From Perspicuibacillus lycopersici (GTDB taxonomy: Bacteria > Bacillota > Bacilli > Bacillales > Caldibacillaceae), in assembly GCF_025660475.1 (NCBI RefSeq), contig NZ_JAOUSF010000006.1, positions 1 to 64,000 of the forward strand: a stretch of 64,000 nucleotides of DNA, given 5' to 3'. The position numbers were made by a program, and so were the translations under genes. Under the pieces are notes generated by a model that had not been told where the DNA came from, did no database searches, and saw nothing but the letters and a program-made list of their open reading frames with translations. Positions within the stretch are counted from its first letter, which is position 1, and every line of letters begins with the position of its first letter. Shown here piece after piece: positions 1 to 8,235 of the stretch.

Positions 1-94
1 AAGAACCCTTGAAGATGACAAGGTTGATAGGTCCGAGGTGGAAGTATGGTGACATATGGAGCTGACGGATACTAATCGTTCGAGGACTTAACCA
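1..94 (+). rRNA. 23S ribosomal RNA, 3' end (partial)
   Basis: The first ~94 bases match the conserved 3' terminus of Bacillus 23S rRNA, including the GGAGCTGACGGATACTAATC segment and the final GAGGACTTAACC. The gene enters from the left edge of the window. The exact mature 3' end was placed by resemblance and may be a few bases off. Confidence 0.93.
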
Positions 95-360
95 AATGAA
101 ATGCTGAGGCGACTGCTCAGCGACGTACGGACTGGAGCACTTCGCAATGAGATAAAGGAAACACGATGAGCAGTATGCGAATCGATGTTGACTTATCGGA
201 GTGGAGAAGTGTGAAGTACGCTAGTCGCTAGGAGCCGAAGCTAGACAGCACTGATTACTTTAGTTTTTTTACCCTACATTATCTAGTTTTGAAGGAATAA
301 TAAAATTCTTCTTGAAATACCGTGAAATCTGTGTATAATAATACTTGTCTTTAATAATTG
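95..360 (+). other. 23S-5S spacer with structured insert
   Basis: This 266-base spacer looks long for a Bacillus 23S-5S spacer. Bases ~104-262 hold many short inverted repeats: GCTGAG (104-109) can pair with CTCAGC (117-122), GCGACT with AGTCGC near 224, ACTGCTC with GAGCAGT near 170, and CACTTC with GAAGTG near 208. No reading frame is evident. It may be a processing stalk or a mobile repeat. A promoter-like sequence lies at 312-339. Confidence 0.6.
312..339 (+). promoter_or_regulatory. Candidate sigma-A promoter for 5S/tRNA block
   Basis: TTGAAA at 312-317 and a consensus TATAAT at 334-339 are separated by 16 bp, with TGTG just before the -10 box. The predicted start point is about ten bases before the 5S gene. 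It could drive 5S plus the tRNA cluster independently of the rRNA operon promoters. Confidence 0.55.
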
Positions 361-477
<117 letters not shown>

Positions 478-508
478 TATAATACTTTTAATAGTATGGT
501 TTTATTAT

Positions 509-583
509 TCCGCAGTAGCTCAGTGGTAGAGCTATCGGCTGTTAACCGATCGGTCGTAGGTTCGAGTCCTACCTGCGGAGCCA
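509..583 (+). tRNA. tRNA-Asn (GTT)
   Basis: Cloverleaf with acceptor TCCGCAG/CTGCGGA, anticodon stem ATCGG/CCGAT and anticodon GTT at 541-543. The 3' CCA is encoded. Confidence 0.96.
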
Positions 584-584
584 T

Positions 585-657
585 GCTTCCATAGCTCAGC
601 AGGTAGAGCACTTCCATGGTAAGGAAGAGGTCATCGGTTCGAGCCCGATTGGAAGCT
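585..657 (+). tRNA. tRNA-Thr (GGT)
   Basis: Acceptor GCTTCCA/TGGAAGC, anticodon stem CTTCC/GGAAG with loop ATGGTAA, anticodon GGT. CCA is not encoded. It starts one base after the tRNA-Asn CCA, so both must come from one precursor. Confidence 0.95.
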
Positions 658-673
658 TTTATATTGTCTAAAT

Positions 674-748
674 GGCCCCTTGGTCAAGCGGTTAAGACAC
701 CGCCCTTTCACGGCGGTAACACGGGTTCGAATCCCGTAGGGGTCACCA
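674..748 (+). tRNA. tRNA-Glu (TTC)
   Basis: Acceptor GGCCCCT/AGGGGTC, anticodon stem CCGCC/GGCGG with loop CTTTCAC, anticodon TTC. CCA is encoded. Confidence 0.96.
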
Positions 749-753
749 TTTAT

Positions 754-826
754 GGAGGTTTAGCTCAGCTGGGAGAGCACTTGCCTTACAAGCAAGGGGT
801 CGGCGGTTCGATCCCGTCAACCTCCA
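754..826 (+). tRNA. tRNA-Val (TAC)
   Basis: Acceptor GGAGGTT/AACCTCC, anticodon stem CTTGC/GCAAG with loop CTTACAA, anticodon TAC. CCA is not encoded. Confidence 0.95.
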
Positions 827-869
827 TCGTTTGTAATATATTAATATCCTCGCAGGATAACACGTGAAC

Positions 870-942
870 GCCGACTTAGCTCAATTGGTAGAGCAACTGA
901 ATCGTAATCAGTAGGTTGCGGGTTCAATTCCTGCAGTCGGCA
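870..942 (+). tRNA. tRNA-Thr (CGT)
   Basis: Acceptor GCCGACT/AGTCGGC, anticodon stem ACTGA/TCAGT with loop ATCGTAA, anticodon CGT. This is a second threonine isoacceptor in the cluster. CCA is not encoded. Confidence 0.94.
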
Positions 943-958
943 TTGACATCTATTATAT

Positions 959-1042
959 GGAGGGGTAGCGAAGTGGCTAAACGCGGCGGACTGTAAATCC
1001 GCTCCTTAGGGTTCGGCGGTTCGAATCCGTCCCCCTCCACCA
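959..1042 (+). tRNA. tRNA-Tyr (GTA)
   Basis: 84-nt class II tRNA with a long variable arm. Acceptor GGAGGGG pairs with the C-rich 3' strand, anticodon stem GCGGA/TCCGC with loop CTGTAAA, anticodon GTA. CCA is encoded. Confidence 0.96.
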
Positions 1043-1051
1043 TGTGTTTAT

Positions 1052-1123
1052 TGGGCTATAGCCAAGTGGTAAGGCAACGGACTTTGACTCCGTCATTCGT
1101 TGGTTCGAATCCAGCTAGCCCAG
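1052..1123 (+). tRNA. tRNA-Gln (TTG)
   Basis: Acceptor TGGGCTA/TAGCCCA, anticodon stem ACGGA/TCCGT with loop CTTTGAC, anticodon TTG. CCA is not encoded. Confidence 0.95.
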
Positions 1124-1202
1124 TCCTTTATGAAAAATAATTTTTTTACATAAAGTTAGTATGTTTAAACACATACTAACTTTAATTCTTTAAATAGTAT
1201 TT

Positions 1203-1300
1203 CCGGCCATTAGCTCAGTTGATAGAGCACGGACGAATATGCTGCGTAGGAAAGCATCAGCGTACCAATTAAGCCAAAATTTGAATAATCTTCCTGAGAT
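1203..1300 (+). pseudogene. Scrambled tRNA remnant
   Basis: Bases 1204-1229 repeat the 5' half of the tRNA-Lys found at 1364 (GGCCATTAGCTCAGTTGATA). What follows is not a tRNA 3' half. Read on the opposite strand, about 1228-1275 looks like a D-arm and anticodon arm (GGCTTAATTGGTA). No cloverleaf can be folded, so this appears to be a rearranged, dead tRNA locus. Confidence 0.5.
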
Positions 1301-1363
1301 TGGGACGTCGTAGATGGACTATGTTATATGTACAAAATTATTTTCAAAATAAAATATTGTTTT

Positions 1364-1436
1364 GAGCCATTAGCTCAGTTGGTAGAGCATCTGACTTTTA
1401 ATCAGAGGGTCGGAGGTTCGAATCCTCCATGGCTCA
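1364..1436 (+). tRNA. tRNA-Lys (TTT)
   Basis: Acceptor GAGCCAT/ATGGCTC, anticodon stem TCTGA/TCAGA with loop CTTTTAA, anticodon TTT. CCA is not encoded. It is the last tRNA before the terminator. Confidence 0.95.
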
Positions 1437-1460
1437 TCCTAAAACAAATGAAAGTATGGG

Positions 1461-1488
1461 GTCATAGTGAAAAACTATGACTTTTTTC
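1461..1488 (+). terminator. Terminator of rRNA/tRNA block
   Basis: Stem GTCATAG/CTATGAC (7 bp) with loop TGAAAAA, followed by six T. Confidence 0.85.
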
Positions 1489-1541
1489 TTTACCCTTTTA
1501 AATTAAATGATTATTTAATATTTATGCATAATTTTGTCAAG

Positions 1542-1571
1542 TTGAGTCAAACTCCTTTCCCTGTATACAAT
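1542..1571 (+). promoter_or_regulatory. Candidate rocF promoter
   Basis: TTGAGT at 1542-1547 and TACAAT at 1566-1571 are separated by 18 bp. The -35 region overlaps a short inverted repeat, GAGT-CAA-ACTC (1544-1554), which could be a repressor contact. No regulator can be assigned from the sequence. Confidence 0.4.
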
Positions 1572-1595
1572 ATAGATAATTAGGGGGGGAGAAAT

Positions 1596-2495
1596 ATGAA
1601 GCGGACGATAAAAATAATAGGGGCACCGATGGATTTGGGGCAGTTGCGTCGTGGTGTTGATATGGGACCGAGTGCTATTCGTTATGCTGGAGTTGTAGAG
1701 AGGTTAGAGCATTTGGAGTTTGAAATAGAAGATTTAGGAGATATTGCTATTGATCGACCTAGAACGACAATTGATGAAAAATCTGGTTTGCGAAATTTAC
1801 AGTCGGTAACAGCTGCTAGTGAATTACTTGCTAAAAAAGTAACAGAAATTATGGAGAGTCGGTCTTTTCCATTAGTATTTGGTGGAGATCATAGTATATC
1901 GATAGGAACATTAGCCGGTATTTCAAAGTACTACAAAAATTTAGGGGTTATTTGGTATGATGCACACGGTGATTTAAATACACCTGAAACTTCTCCATCG
2001 GGTAATATTCACGGTATGCCTCTTGCTGTAAGTTTAGGTTTAGGTGAAGAGCATTTAATAAAAATTGGGGAATATTCGCCAAAAGTTAAATTTGAGAATA
2101 TCGTAATTATCGGCGCGCGATCATTGGACGAAGGAGAAAAAGAGTTAATTAAAGAAAAAGGAATAAAAGTATTTACTATGCATGAGATAGACCGGTTAGG
2201 AATGACATATGTAATAGAGGAAACAATCAAATATTTAAAGGATCGTACCGATGGAATTCATTTATCGGTAGATCTTGATGCACTAGATCCAATATATGCT
2301 CCTGGAGTAGGGACTCCAGTTAATGGTGGTATCAGTTATCGAGAAAGTCATTTAGCAATGGAATTGTTATCTGAATCAAAGCTCATCACATCGGCAGAAT
2401 TTGTGGAAGTAAATCCGATATTAGATGAGAAAAATAAAACGGGAAATTTAGCTGTTGAATTGATGGGTTCACTTTTTGGGGAGAAATTATTATAA
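1596..2495 (+). CDS. rocF: Arginase
   Basis: This 299-aa protein hydrolyses L-arginine to ornithine and urea, feeding arginine catabolism in the cytoplasm. The ureohydrolase Mn-binding motifs are all present: GGDHS at residues 96-100, DAHGDLN at 122-128 and SVDLDALDP near 224-232. Its length matches Bacillus RocF. The ATG follows a strong GGGGGGAGA ribosome-binding site. It is monocistronic here, with its own promoter and terminator. In B. subtilis rocF sits with other roc genes, so here arginase is separated from ornithine aminotransferase. Agmatinase is less likely given the overall resemblance to bacillary arginase. Confidence 0.93.
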   Translation: MKRTIKIIGAPMDLGQLRRGVDMGPSAIRYAGVVERLEHLEFEIEDLGDIAIDRPRTTIDEKSGLRNLQSVTAASELLAKKVTEIMESRSFPLVFGGDHSISIGTLAGISKYYKNLGVIWYDAHGDLNTPETSPSGNIHGMPLAVSLGLGEEHLIKIGEYSPKVKFENIVIIGARSLDEGEKELIKEKGIKVFTMHEIDRLGMTYVIEETIKYLKDRTDGIHLSVDLDALDPIYAPGVGTPVNGGISYRESHLAMELLSESKLITSAEFVEVNPILDEKNKTGNLAVELMGSLFGEKLL

Positions 2496-2514
2496 ATAAA
2501 AAAATCTAGTTTTA

Positions 2515-2555
2515 ACCCTTCATGGATATTCCTCCATAAAGGGCTTTCTTTTTGT
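2515..2555 (+). terminator. rocF terminator
   Basis: Imperfect stem CCCTT-ATGGA/TCCAT-AAGGG followed by CTTTCTTTTTG. Confidence 0.75.
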
Positions 2556-2701
2556 AATGTTTATTTTAAAATAGCAACAATATTTTAAAGATAAATACAC
2601 TTATTCTTAACTGTTAAAAGAATGTTACGTAGATTGGAAAGTTTGTAAGTTTTTCCAATAAATAATTATGTAATATAGTATAATAATTTTATGAAGGAAA
2701 A

Positions 2702-2728
2702 TGAAACCTTTTTATTTAAAGATTCGTA
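2702..2728 (+). promoter_or_regulatory. SigW autoregulatory promoter
   Basis: TGAAAC at 2702-2707 and CGTA at 2725-2728 match the SigW consensus, with a 17-bp spacer where 16-17 is typical. The position just upstream of sigW fits the known autoregulation of this ECF sigma factor. Confidence 0.85.
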
Positions 2729-2761
2729 AATAAGGTAGCCGCATAGAGCGAGGGTTCAGTG

Positions 2762-3325
2762 ATGGAAGATATAGTAAAGAAAAGAATAAAAGAGGTGCGT
2801 AAAGGAGATCACAATGCATTTGGCGAAATTGTTGAGCTTTACAAAAGTAAAGTATATCAACTTTGTTATCGAATGTTAGGGAATTCTCATGAAGCAGAAG
2901 ATATTGCGCAGGAGGCATTTATCCGTGCCTATGTTAATATTGACCGTTATAATATTGATAGGAAATTTTCTACTTGGTTATATCGGATTGCGACAAACCT
3001 ATGTATCGACCGGATTCGAAAGAAGAAGCCTGACTATTATTTGGATGCAGAGATTGCTGGTACAGAGGGTATGAATATGTATTCACAAATAGCAGCTGAA
3101 GGTATGCTCCCAGAAGATGAAGTTACAAGCATGGAGCTTCAAGCACTAATTCAGAGGGAAATATTGAATTTACCAGAAAAATATCGATCCGTTATCGTTT
3201 TGAAATATATTGAAGAGCTTTCTTTAAATGAAATTAGTGAAATATTGGATATGCCCTTAGGTACAGTAAAAACAAGAATCCATAGGGGGAGAGAAGCTTT
3301 ACGAAAGCAACTCCGTCATATTTAA
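2762..3325 (+). CDS. sigW: ECF sigma factor SigW
   Basis: This 187-aa sigma factor directs RNA polymerase to envelope-stress genes that protect against detergents, antimicrobial peptides and cell-wall antibiotics. Region 2 (about residues 20-90) holds the near-invariant AEDIAQEAFIRAYVNIDRY and KFSTWLYRIATNLCIDRIRK stretches. Region 4 (about 130-185) carries LPEKYRSVIVLKYIEELSL and GTVKTRIHRGREALRKQL. The ATG at 2762 is preferred over the GTG at 2759 because the AGGG site is then seven bases away and the length equals that of B. subtilis SigW. It is followed 20 bases later by its anti-sigma gene. Confidence 0.96.
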   Translation: MEDIVKKRIKEVRKGDHNAFGEIVELYKSKVYQLCYRMLGNSHEAEDIAQEAFIRAYVNIDRYNIDRKFSTWLYRIATNLCIDRIRKKKPDYYLDAEIAGTEGMNMYSQIAAEGMLPEDEVTSMELQALIQREILNLPEKYRSVIVLKYIEELSLNEISEILDMPLGTVKTRIHRGREALRKQLRHI

Positions 3326-3345
3326 TGGAAAGGGTGTGAACATTC

Positions 3346-3981
3346 TTGAGTAGTTGTCCTGATTATATTATCGAGTTTATGCATGAATATCTTGATGAAG
3401 AAATACCGGAAGAGCATAAACAGGAGCTAAAAGAACATTTACAAATTTGTGCTGACTGCAAACAGCATTTTAATGAATTGGTTAAAACCGTTGCATTGGT
3501 GCAAAGTACATCACATATCCAAACACCCGAAAATTTCACTGAAAAGGTTATGATGCATTTACCACGTGAAAAGAAAAAGGTTGGTATTAAACGTTGGTTT
3601 GGAAGACATCCAATTTTAACTGCCGCAGCTGTCTTTATTATTTTTATGACAGCAAGTGTATTTGCTTCGTGGAATCAGGATGATAATTTTTCGGTCACCA
3701 AAAATAAGAATATTATAATTGAAAATAATACAACGGCTGTCGTTCCAGAAGGGAAGACTGTTGAAGGAGATATCGTTGTAAAAAATGGTGACATTCGAAT
3801 AGAGGGTAAGGTGGATGGTAATGTTACCATCATTAATGGTAATAATTATTTAGCTTCTGCTGGTACTGTAACTGGAGAAATTGAAGAAATAAATAAAGTT
3901 TTTGATTGGCTATGGCACAAAATTAAAGATATAAGTAGTGAAGTGCTACAATTATTCAATAGTGACAAAGATGCAAAATAA
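3346..3981 (+). CDS. rsiW: Anti-sigma-W factor RsiW
   Basis: This 211-aa single-pass membrane protein holds SigW inactive until regulated proteolysis by site-1 and site-2 proteases (known for the family). The N-terminal zinc anti-sigma domain shows the H-x3-C-x2-C motif HLQICADC at about residues 32-39. A transmembrane segment lies at about residues 88-107 (ILTAAAVFIIFMTASVF), and the extracytoplasmic part has the repeated polar beta-strands typical of RsiW. Translation probably starts at TTG 3346 behind AGGGTGTG. The stop codon is embedded in the terminator stem. Confidence 0.93.
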   Translation: MSSCPDYIIEFMHEYLDEEIPEEHKQELKEHLQICADCKQHFNELVKTVALVQSTSHIQTPENFTEKVMMHLPREKKKVGIKRWFGRHPILTAAAVFIIFMTASVFASWNQDDNFSVTKNKNIIIENNTTAVVPEGKTVEGDIVVKNGDIRIEGKVDGNVTIINGNNYLASAGTVTGEIEEINKVFDWLWHKIKDISSEVLQLFNSDKDAK

Positions 3982-4018
3982 CGCTTGATTGCTTTTAGCG
4001 TTATTTTGCATCTTTTTT
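3970..4018 (+). terminator. sigW-rsiW terminator
   Basis: Perfect 16-bp stem (arms 3970-3985 and 3997-4012) with an 11-base loop and six T. The rsiW stop codon (3979-3981) lies inside the 5' arm, so a translating ribosome would cover the stem. Confidence 0.92.
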
Positions 4019-4233
4019 CATTAAAACGAAAACATATAGTATTATGGATATAGCGTTAGGATGCATTTCTTCCTTAAAATAACGTTGATTTTCTATCAGT
4101 ATGATATAATATAAAAAAATATGATTTCAATTGTTACATATACTAATACTATCCATAGATAGTGGGTTATTCGAAGAGCAACATAAAATACACATACTTC
4201 GGTATTTTTGCATAAATAAATGGAGGAAGGTTT

Positions 4234-5058
4234 ATGCCATTCGCGAATTTTTTAGCAGATTTTACGATTCTAGATTATATTTCCAACATTGTTGATATAT
4301 TAGTGGTTTGGTACTTTATTTATAAAATCTTTTTAATTGTCCGAGGAACAAAGGCTGTTCAGTTAATAAATGGGATATTTATTATTTTAATACTACGGGC
4401 AATAAGTGAGTTATTTGGATTACGGACGCTTGCTTGGCTAATGGAACAGGTTATCGAGTGGGGGTTCCTAGCGATAATTATTATTTTCCAACCAGAATTA
4501 CGAAGAGCATTAGAGCAATTAGGCCGTGGAAAGATTTTTACAAGAGCTAGACAAAAACAAGCGGAAAAACAAGAGCAATTAGTAAATGCGATTGTGAAGG
4601 CAAGTGAATACATGGCAAAACGACGAATTGGTGCACTAATTTCGATTGCACAAGAAACGGGAATGAATGATTACATTGAAACAGGAATTCCAATGGATGC
4701 TAAAGTATCCTCTGAGCTGTTAATTAATACGTTTATTCCAAATACGCCACTGCACGATGGAGCAGTTATTATCCAAAATGATGAAATTAAGGCAGCAGCA
4801 TGTTATTTACCATTATCTGAGAGTCCTTTCATTTCTAAAGAATTGGGAACGAGGCACCGGGCTGCTCTTGGGATTAGTGAAGTAACAGATAGTTTAACGG
4901 TAGTTATTTCAGAAGAAACAGGTGGGATTACTATTACAAAAAATGGGGAATTACACCGAAATTTATCTTTAGATGTTCTACGTGAAATGCTAACCAATCA
5001 GTTAGTAAACGATATGGAACCACAAACGACCATTTGGAGTAAGTGGGTGAAAAAATAA
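4234..5058 (+). CDS. cdaA: Diadenylate cyclase CdaA
   Basis: This 274-aa membrane enzyme condenses two ATP to c-di-AMP, the second messenger for potassium and osmotic homeostasis. Three transmembrane helices occupy about residues 10-80. The DAC domain follows with both active-site motifs, LHDGAVII near 173-180 and GTRHRAALG near 205-213. The start sits behind GGAGGAAGG. Its stop overlaps the cdaR start (TAATG), so the two are translationally coupled. CdaR modulates CdaA, and GlmM, encoded next, is known in relatives to bind and inhibit CdaA. Confidence 0.95.
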   Translation: MPFANFLADFTILDYISNIVDILVVWYFIYKIFLIVRGTKAVQLINGIFIILILRAISELFGLRTLAWLMEQVIEWGFLAIIIIFQPELRRALEQLGRGKIFTRARQKQAEKQEQLVNAIVKASEYMAKRRIGALISIAQETGMNDYIETGIPMDAKVSSELLINTFIPNTPLHDGAVIIQNDEIKAAACYLPLSESPFISKELGTRHRAALGISEVTDSLTVVISEETGGITITKNGELHRNLSLDVLREMLTNQLVNDMEPQTTIWSKWVKK

Positions 5059-6299
5059 TGGATAAATTTTTTGATAATTTGATGGAAAGTAAATGGTTTG
5101 TAAGGGGGCTTGCACTCGTTTTAGCATTATTACTTTATGCTACTGCATTTATTGATGAAAAAGGAACTACAACGAATGCATCGAGCAGCAATCATTCCGA
5201 AACGATAGAGGATGTTCCGGTTGTGCTGTATTATGATGAGGACAATTTCGTAGTCACTGGAGCGCCGCAAACAGTGGATGTAATTGTCGATGGGAATAAC
5301 AGTCTTGTGCAATCCGCAAAAAATTTGCGTGACTTTATTGTATACATCGATTTAACAGATGCAAAAATTGGCGCACAAAGAGTTGATATTAAAATAAAAG
5401 ATATCTCCGACAAATTGGCGGTTCGAATAGAACCAGCAACGACGGTTGTAAATGTACAAGAAAAGGTTACGAAAGAGTTTTCTGTCGAAGCAGAATTTAA
5501 TAAAGCGTTGTTAGAGGAAGGCTATTCTTCTGAGGAGCCAGTTATTGAGCCAAGTACGGTGAAAATAACCGGAGGGAAGGATGTTATCGATCAAATTAGT
5601 TATGTAAAAGCAATTATCGAGTCTGCAGAACAGGTAAATGAAACATTCTCTCAGAAGGCAGCTATTTCGGTATTAGATACTAATTTAAATAAATTAGATG
5701 TTGTCGTAGAGCCTGATTCGGTAGATGTTACGATACCGGTTATTAGTCCAAAAAAGACGGTCCCGGTAACGATTAAGCAGGTGGGTACTCCTAAAGATGG
5801 AGTAATCATTGATAGTATTGAGCCTGCGATTCGAGAGGTTGTTATTTTCGGAAAGCAAAGTGTGCTAGATGAAATCAAAAATATTGAAATACCTGTCGAT
5901 ATTAGTGATATTGATAAGGATACAGAATTGACAATGCCGATTGAATTAGCAGAAGGTGTACATGCTGTAACACCAGATTCCGTCAATATATCCGTTACCA
6001 TCGAAAAAGAAGACACAATCGATATACAAGGTGTACCCATTGATATTATTGGACTTAATGACCAATACCAATTAGATTTTTTAGACCCTGATAATGGACA
6101 GGTTGATGTAAGCATTACTGGGCCACCTTCCGTAATTGAAGCTATACGGAAAGAAGATATTAAGCTTTCGGTTAATGTTAGTGATTTAACCGCTGGCGAG
6201 CATGAAGTAACGATTGATGTCGAGGGACTAGATGATGTGAAATGGGATCTTGAAACAAGCACGGTAACAGTTTCGATTACGGCCGATGAAGAAGGCTAA
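5058..6299 (+). CDS. cdaR: CdaA regulator, YbbR-repeat protein CdaR
   Basis: This 413-aa protein has one N-terminal transmembrane helix (about residues 13-32, WFVRGLALVLALLLYATAF) and an extracytoplasmic part of about four YbbR repeats, each with the DVPV...V-x-G-x-x-x-V pattern. In relatives it binds CdaA and adjusts c-di-AMP synthesis. An in-frame GTG at 5043 exists. The ATG at 5058 is preferred because it overlaps the cdaA stop and gives the family's MDKF start, with GGGTGA upstream. Confidence 0.92.
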   Translation: MDKFFDNLMESKWFVRGLALVLALLLYATAFIDEKGTTTNASSSNHSETIEDVPVVLYYDEDNFVVTGAPQTVDVIVDGNNSLVQSAKNLRDFIVYIDLTDAKIGAQRVDIKIKDISDKLAVRIEPATTVVNVQEKVTKEFSVEAEFNKALLEEGYSSEEPVIEPSTVKITGGKDVIDQISYVKAIIESAEQVNETFSQKAAISVLDTNLNKLDVVVEPDSVDVTIPVISPKKTVPVTIKQVGTPKDGVIIDSIEPAIREVVIFGKQSVLDEIKNIEIPVDISDIDKDTELTMPIELAEGVHAVTPDSVNISVTIEKEDTIDIQGVPIDIIGLNDQYQLDFLDPDNGQVDVSITGPPSVIEAIRKEDIKLSVNVSDLTAGEHEVTIDVEGLDDVKWDLETSTVTVSITADEEG

Positions 6300-6374
6300 A
6301 GGAACTTTGGTTAATAGATGAAAATTACATGAGCATTTTGTATATGCAGATATTGATAAAGGAGAGAATTTTTC

Positions 6375-7724
6375 ATGGGTAAGTATTTTGGAACTGATGG
6401 TGTCAGAGGTGTTGCGAATAGTGAACTAACCCCTGAGCTTGCATTTAAATTAGGTCGATTTGGTGGCTATGTATTAACAAAGGATAAAGAAAGACCGAAG
6501 GTATTAATTGGCAGGGATACTCGAATTTCTGGACATATGCTAGAAGGAGCGCTTGTAGCGGGGTTGCTTTCCGTTGGTGCAGAAGTTATGCGCTTAGGAG
6601 TTATTACGACTCCTGGAGTTGCATACTTAACGAAGGCTTTGAGTGCGGAGGCTGGTGTAATGATTTCTGCATCCCATAATCCAGTAGAAGATAACGGAAT
6701 TAAATTTTTTGGCTCCGATGGCTTTAAGCTATCGGATGAGCAAGAAGCGGAAATTGAAAAATATTTAGATATGGAAGAAGATCACCTGCCACGTCCTGTT
6801 GGTGCAAATTTAGGAATGGTTAATGATTACTTTGAAGGTGGACAAAAATATATTCAGTATTTAAAACAAACAGTGGAGAATGATTTCTCTGGAATACATA
6901 TTGCGTTAGATTGTGCGAATGGTTCAACCTCTTCATTAGCAAATTACTTATATGCTGATTTAGAAGCTGATTTATCTACAATGGGTGCATCCCCAGATGG
7001 CTTAAACATTAATGATGGCGTAGGTTCTACCCATCCAGAAAGCCTATCGAAGTTTGTTTTGGAAAAAGGAGCAGACATCGGACTTGCATTTGACGGTGAC
7101 GGAGATCGTATCATTGCAATTGATGAAAATGGAGAAATTGTTGATGGTGACCAAATCATGTATATATGTGGGAAATATTTAAAGCAAGAGGGTCGCTTGA
7201 AAAATCAAACCATTGTTTCAACTGTTATGAGTAATTTAGGCTTTTATAAAGCGGTCGAAGCACAAGGTATTCAAAGTATTCCTACAGCTGTAGGTGATCG
7301 TTATGTAGTCGAAGAAATGAAGAAAAATGGATATAATCTTGGTGGAGAACAATCTGGACATATTATTTTCTTAGATTACAATACAACAGGAGATGGAATG
7401 TTAACAGGTCTTCAATTAGTAAATATTATGAAGGCAACGAAAAAACCTCTTTCTGAGTTAGCGAAGGAAATGAAGAAATATCCACAAAAGCTAGTGAACA
7501 TTCGTGTGTCGGATAAATATCATGTAACGGAAAATGAAAAGGTAAAAGCAATTATAGAACAAGTGGAACAGGAAATGGCCGGAAATGGTCGTATTCTTGT
7601 GAGACCTTCTGGAACGGAGCCACTCGTACGAGTAATGGCAGAGGCACCAACAATCGAAGAATGTGAATCCTATGTGGATCGAATCGCCAAAGTAGTTGAA
7701 GATGAAATGGGAATAACTGAATAA
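6375..7724 (+). CDS. glmM: Phosphoglucosamine mutase GlmM
   Basis: This 449-aa enzyme interconverts glucosamine-6-phosphate and glucosamine-1-phosphate on the way to UDP-GlcNAc and peptidoglycan. Visible motifs are the phosphoserine loop [19 protein letters not shown] (about residues 95-113), the Mg-binding DGDGDR (about 240-245), and the C-terminal phosphate-binding [21 protein letters not shown] precedes the ATG. It is the third gene of the cdaA-cdaR-glmM operon, linking c-di-AMP synthesis to wall precursors. Confidence 0.96.
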   Translation: MGKYFGTDGVRGVANSELTPELAFKLGRFGGYVLTKDKERPKVLIGRDTRISGHMLEGALVAGLLSVGAEVMRLGVITTPGVAYLTKALSAEAGVMISASHNPVEDNGIKFFGSDGFKLSDEQEAEIEKYLDMEEDHLPRPVGANLGMVNDYFEGGQKYIQYLKQTVENDFSGIHIALDCANGSTSSLANYLYADLEADLSTMGASPDGLNINDGVGSTHPESLSKFVLEKGADIGLAFDGDGDRIIAIDENGEIVDGDQIMYICGKYLKQEGRLKNQTIVSTVMSNLGFYKAVEAQGIQSIPTAVGDRYVVEEMKKNGYNLGGEQSGHIIFLDYNTTGDGMLTGLQLVNIMKATKKPLSELAKEMKKYPQKLVNIRVSDKYHVTENEKVKAIIEQVEQEMAGNGRILVRPSGTEPLVRVMAEAPTIEECESYVDRIAKVVEDEMGITE

Positions 7725-7732
7725 TAATTATG

Positions 7733-7777
7733 GATATGCATAAGGGAACCTTTTACCTCCTTTATGCATATTATTTT
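7733..7777 (+). terminator. cdaA-glmM operon terminator
   Basis: Stem GATATGCATAAGG paired with CCTTTATGCATATT around an ~11-base loop, followed by a T-rich ATTTTAT stretch. Confidence 0.65.
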
Positions 7778-7834
7778 ATGGATGGAAGAATTTTTCCTAG
7801 AAGCATTTGTCATTAACTTTCTAACAGATATTGA

Positions 7835-7864
7835 TTGACGGATGGAAAGATTTTAGTTTATGAT
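7835..7864 (+). promoter_or_regulatory. glmS promoter
   Basis: TTGACG at 7835-7840 and TATGAT at 7859-7864 with an 18-bp spacer. Transcription from about 7871 would leave ~50 nt before the ribozyme cleavage site. Confidence 0.6.
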
Positions 7865-7899
7865 TAAAATGCTTCTACTTCACTCAAAATAGAAAAGGA

Positions 7900-8108
7900 G
7901 GATAGGACAAAAAATTATTGAAAGCGCCAGAACTAATGAGATGTTGTATTTGTTGGGGAATTACTATACGTACGGATTTTGGTAATTCATTAAAACATAT
8001 CATTAGTTGACGAGGAGAAGGTTTATCGAATGTTTTCGGCGGATGCCTTCCGGCTATGCGCATAGCCGAAATTTCTTTCTAAAAACAAGGAGGCGACTCT
8101 TTGCACAA
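7900..8108 (+). ncRNA. glmS self-cleaving riboswitch
   Basis: This is the glmS ribozyme, which cleaves the glmS leader when glucosamine-6-phosphate binds. The invariant blocks are present in order: AGCGCCAGAACTAATGAG at 7923-7940, the complementary CATTAGTTGACGAGGAG, the core TATCGAATGTTTTCGGCGGA near 8024-8043, and the conserved 3' domain ending in ACAAGGAGGCGACTCTTTG. By homology cleavage falls between 7923 and 7924. The ends of the feature are approximate. Confidence 0.95.
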
Positions 8109-8161
8109 AGGAAAGAAAATGCGTGTTGAACGTGGAGCAAAAAATAGAAAAACAGAGATAA

Positions 8162-8179
8162 GGGGGCGAGATATCCCCC
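8162..8179 (+). other. GC hairpin in glmS leader
   Basis: GGGGG-CGAGATAT-CCCCC forms a short stable hairpin between the ribozyme and the glmS ribosome-binding site. No T-run follows, so it is not an obvious terminator. Confidence 0.5.
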
Positions 8180-8235
8180 GATTATGTATCGAATTCGGTT
8201 TCTTGCCCTCTTATCATAAGGAGGACAAAACTTAT

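Noticed and set aside
616..867. 83-codon open frame on the plus strand
   Set aside because: It runs through tRNA-Thr, tRNA-Glu and tRNA-Val and has no ribosome-binding site; the tRNA cloverleaves explain the sequence.
5651..6262. 203-codon minus-strand frame
   Set aside because: It is the exact antisense of cdaR, low in complexity (Ser/Thr/Ile rich), and has no start signal. The YbbR repeats on the plus strand explain it.
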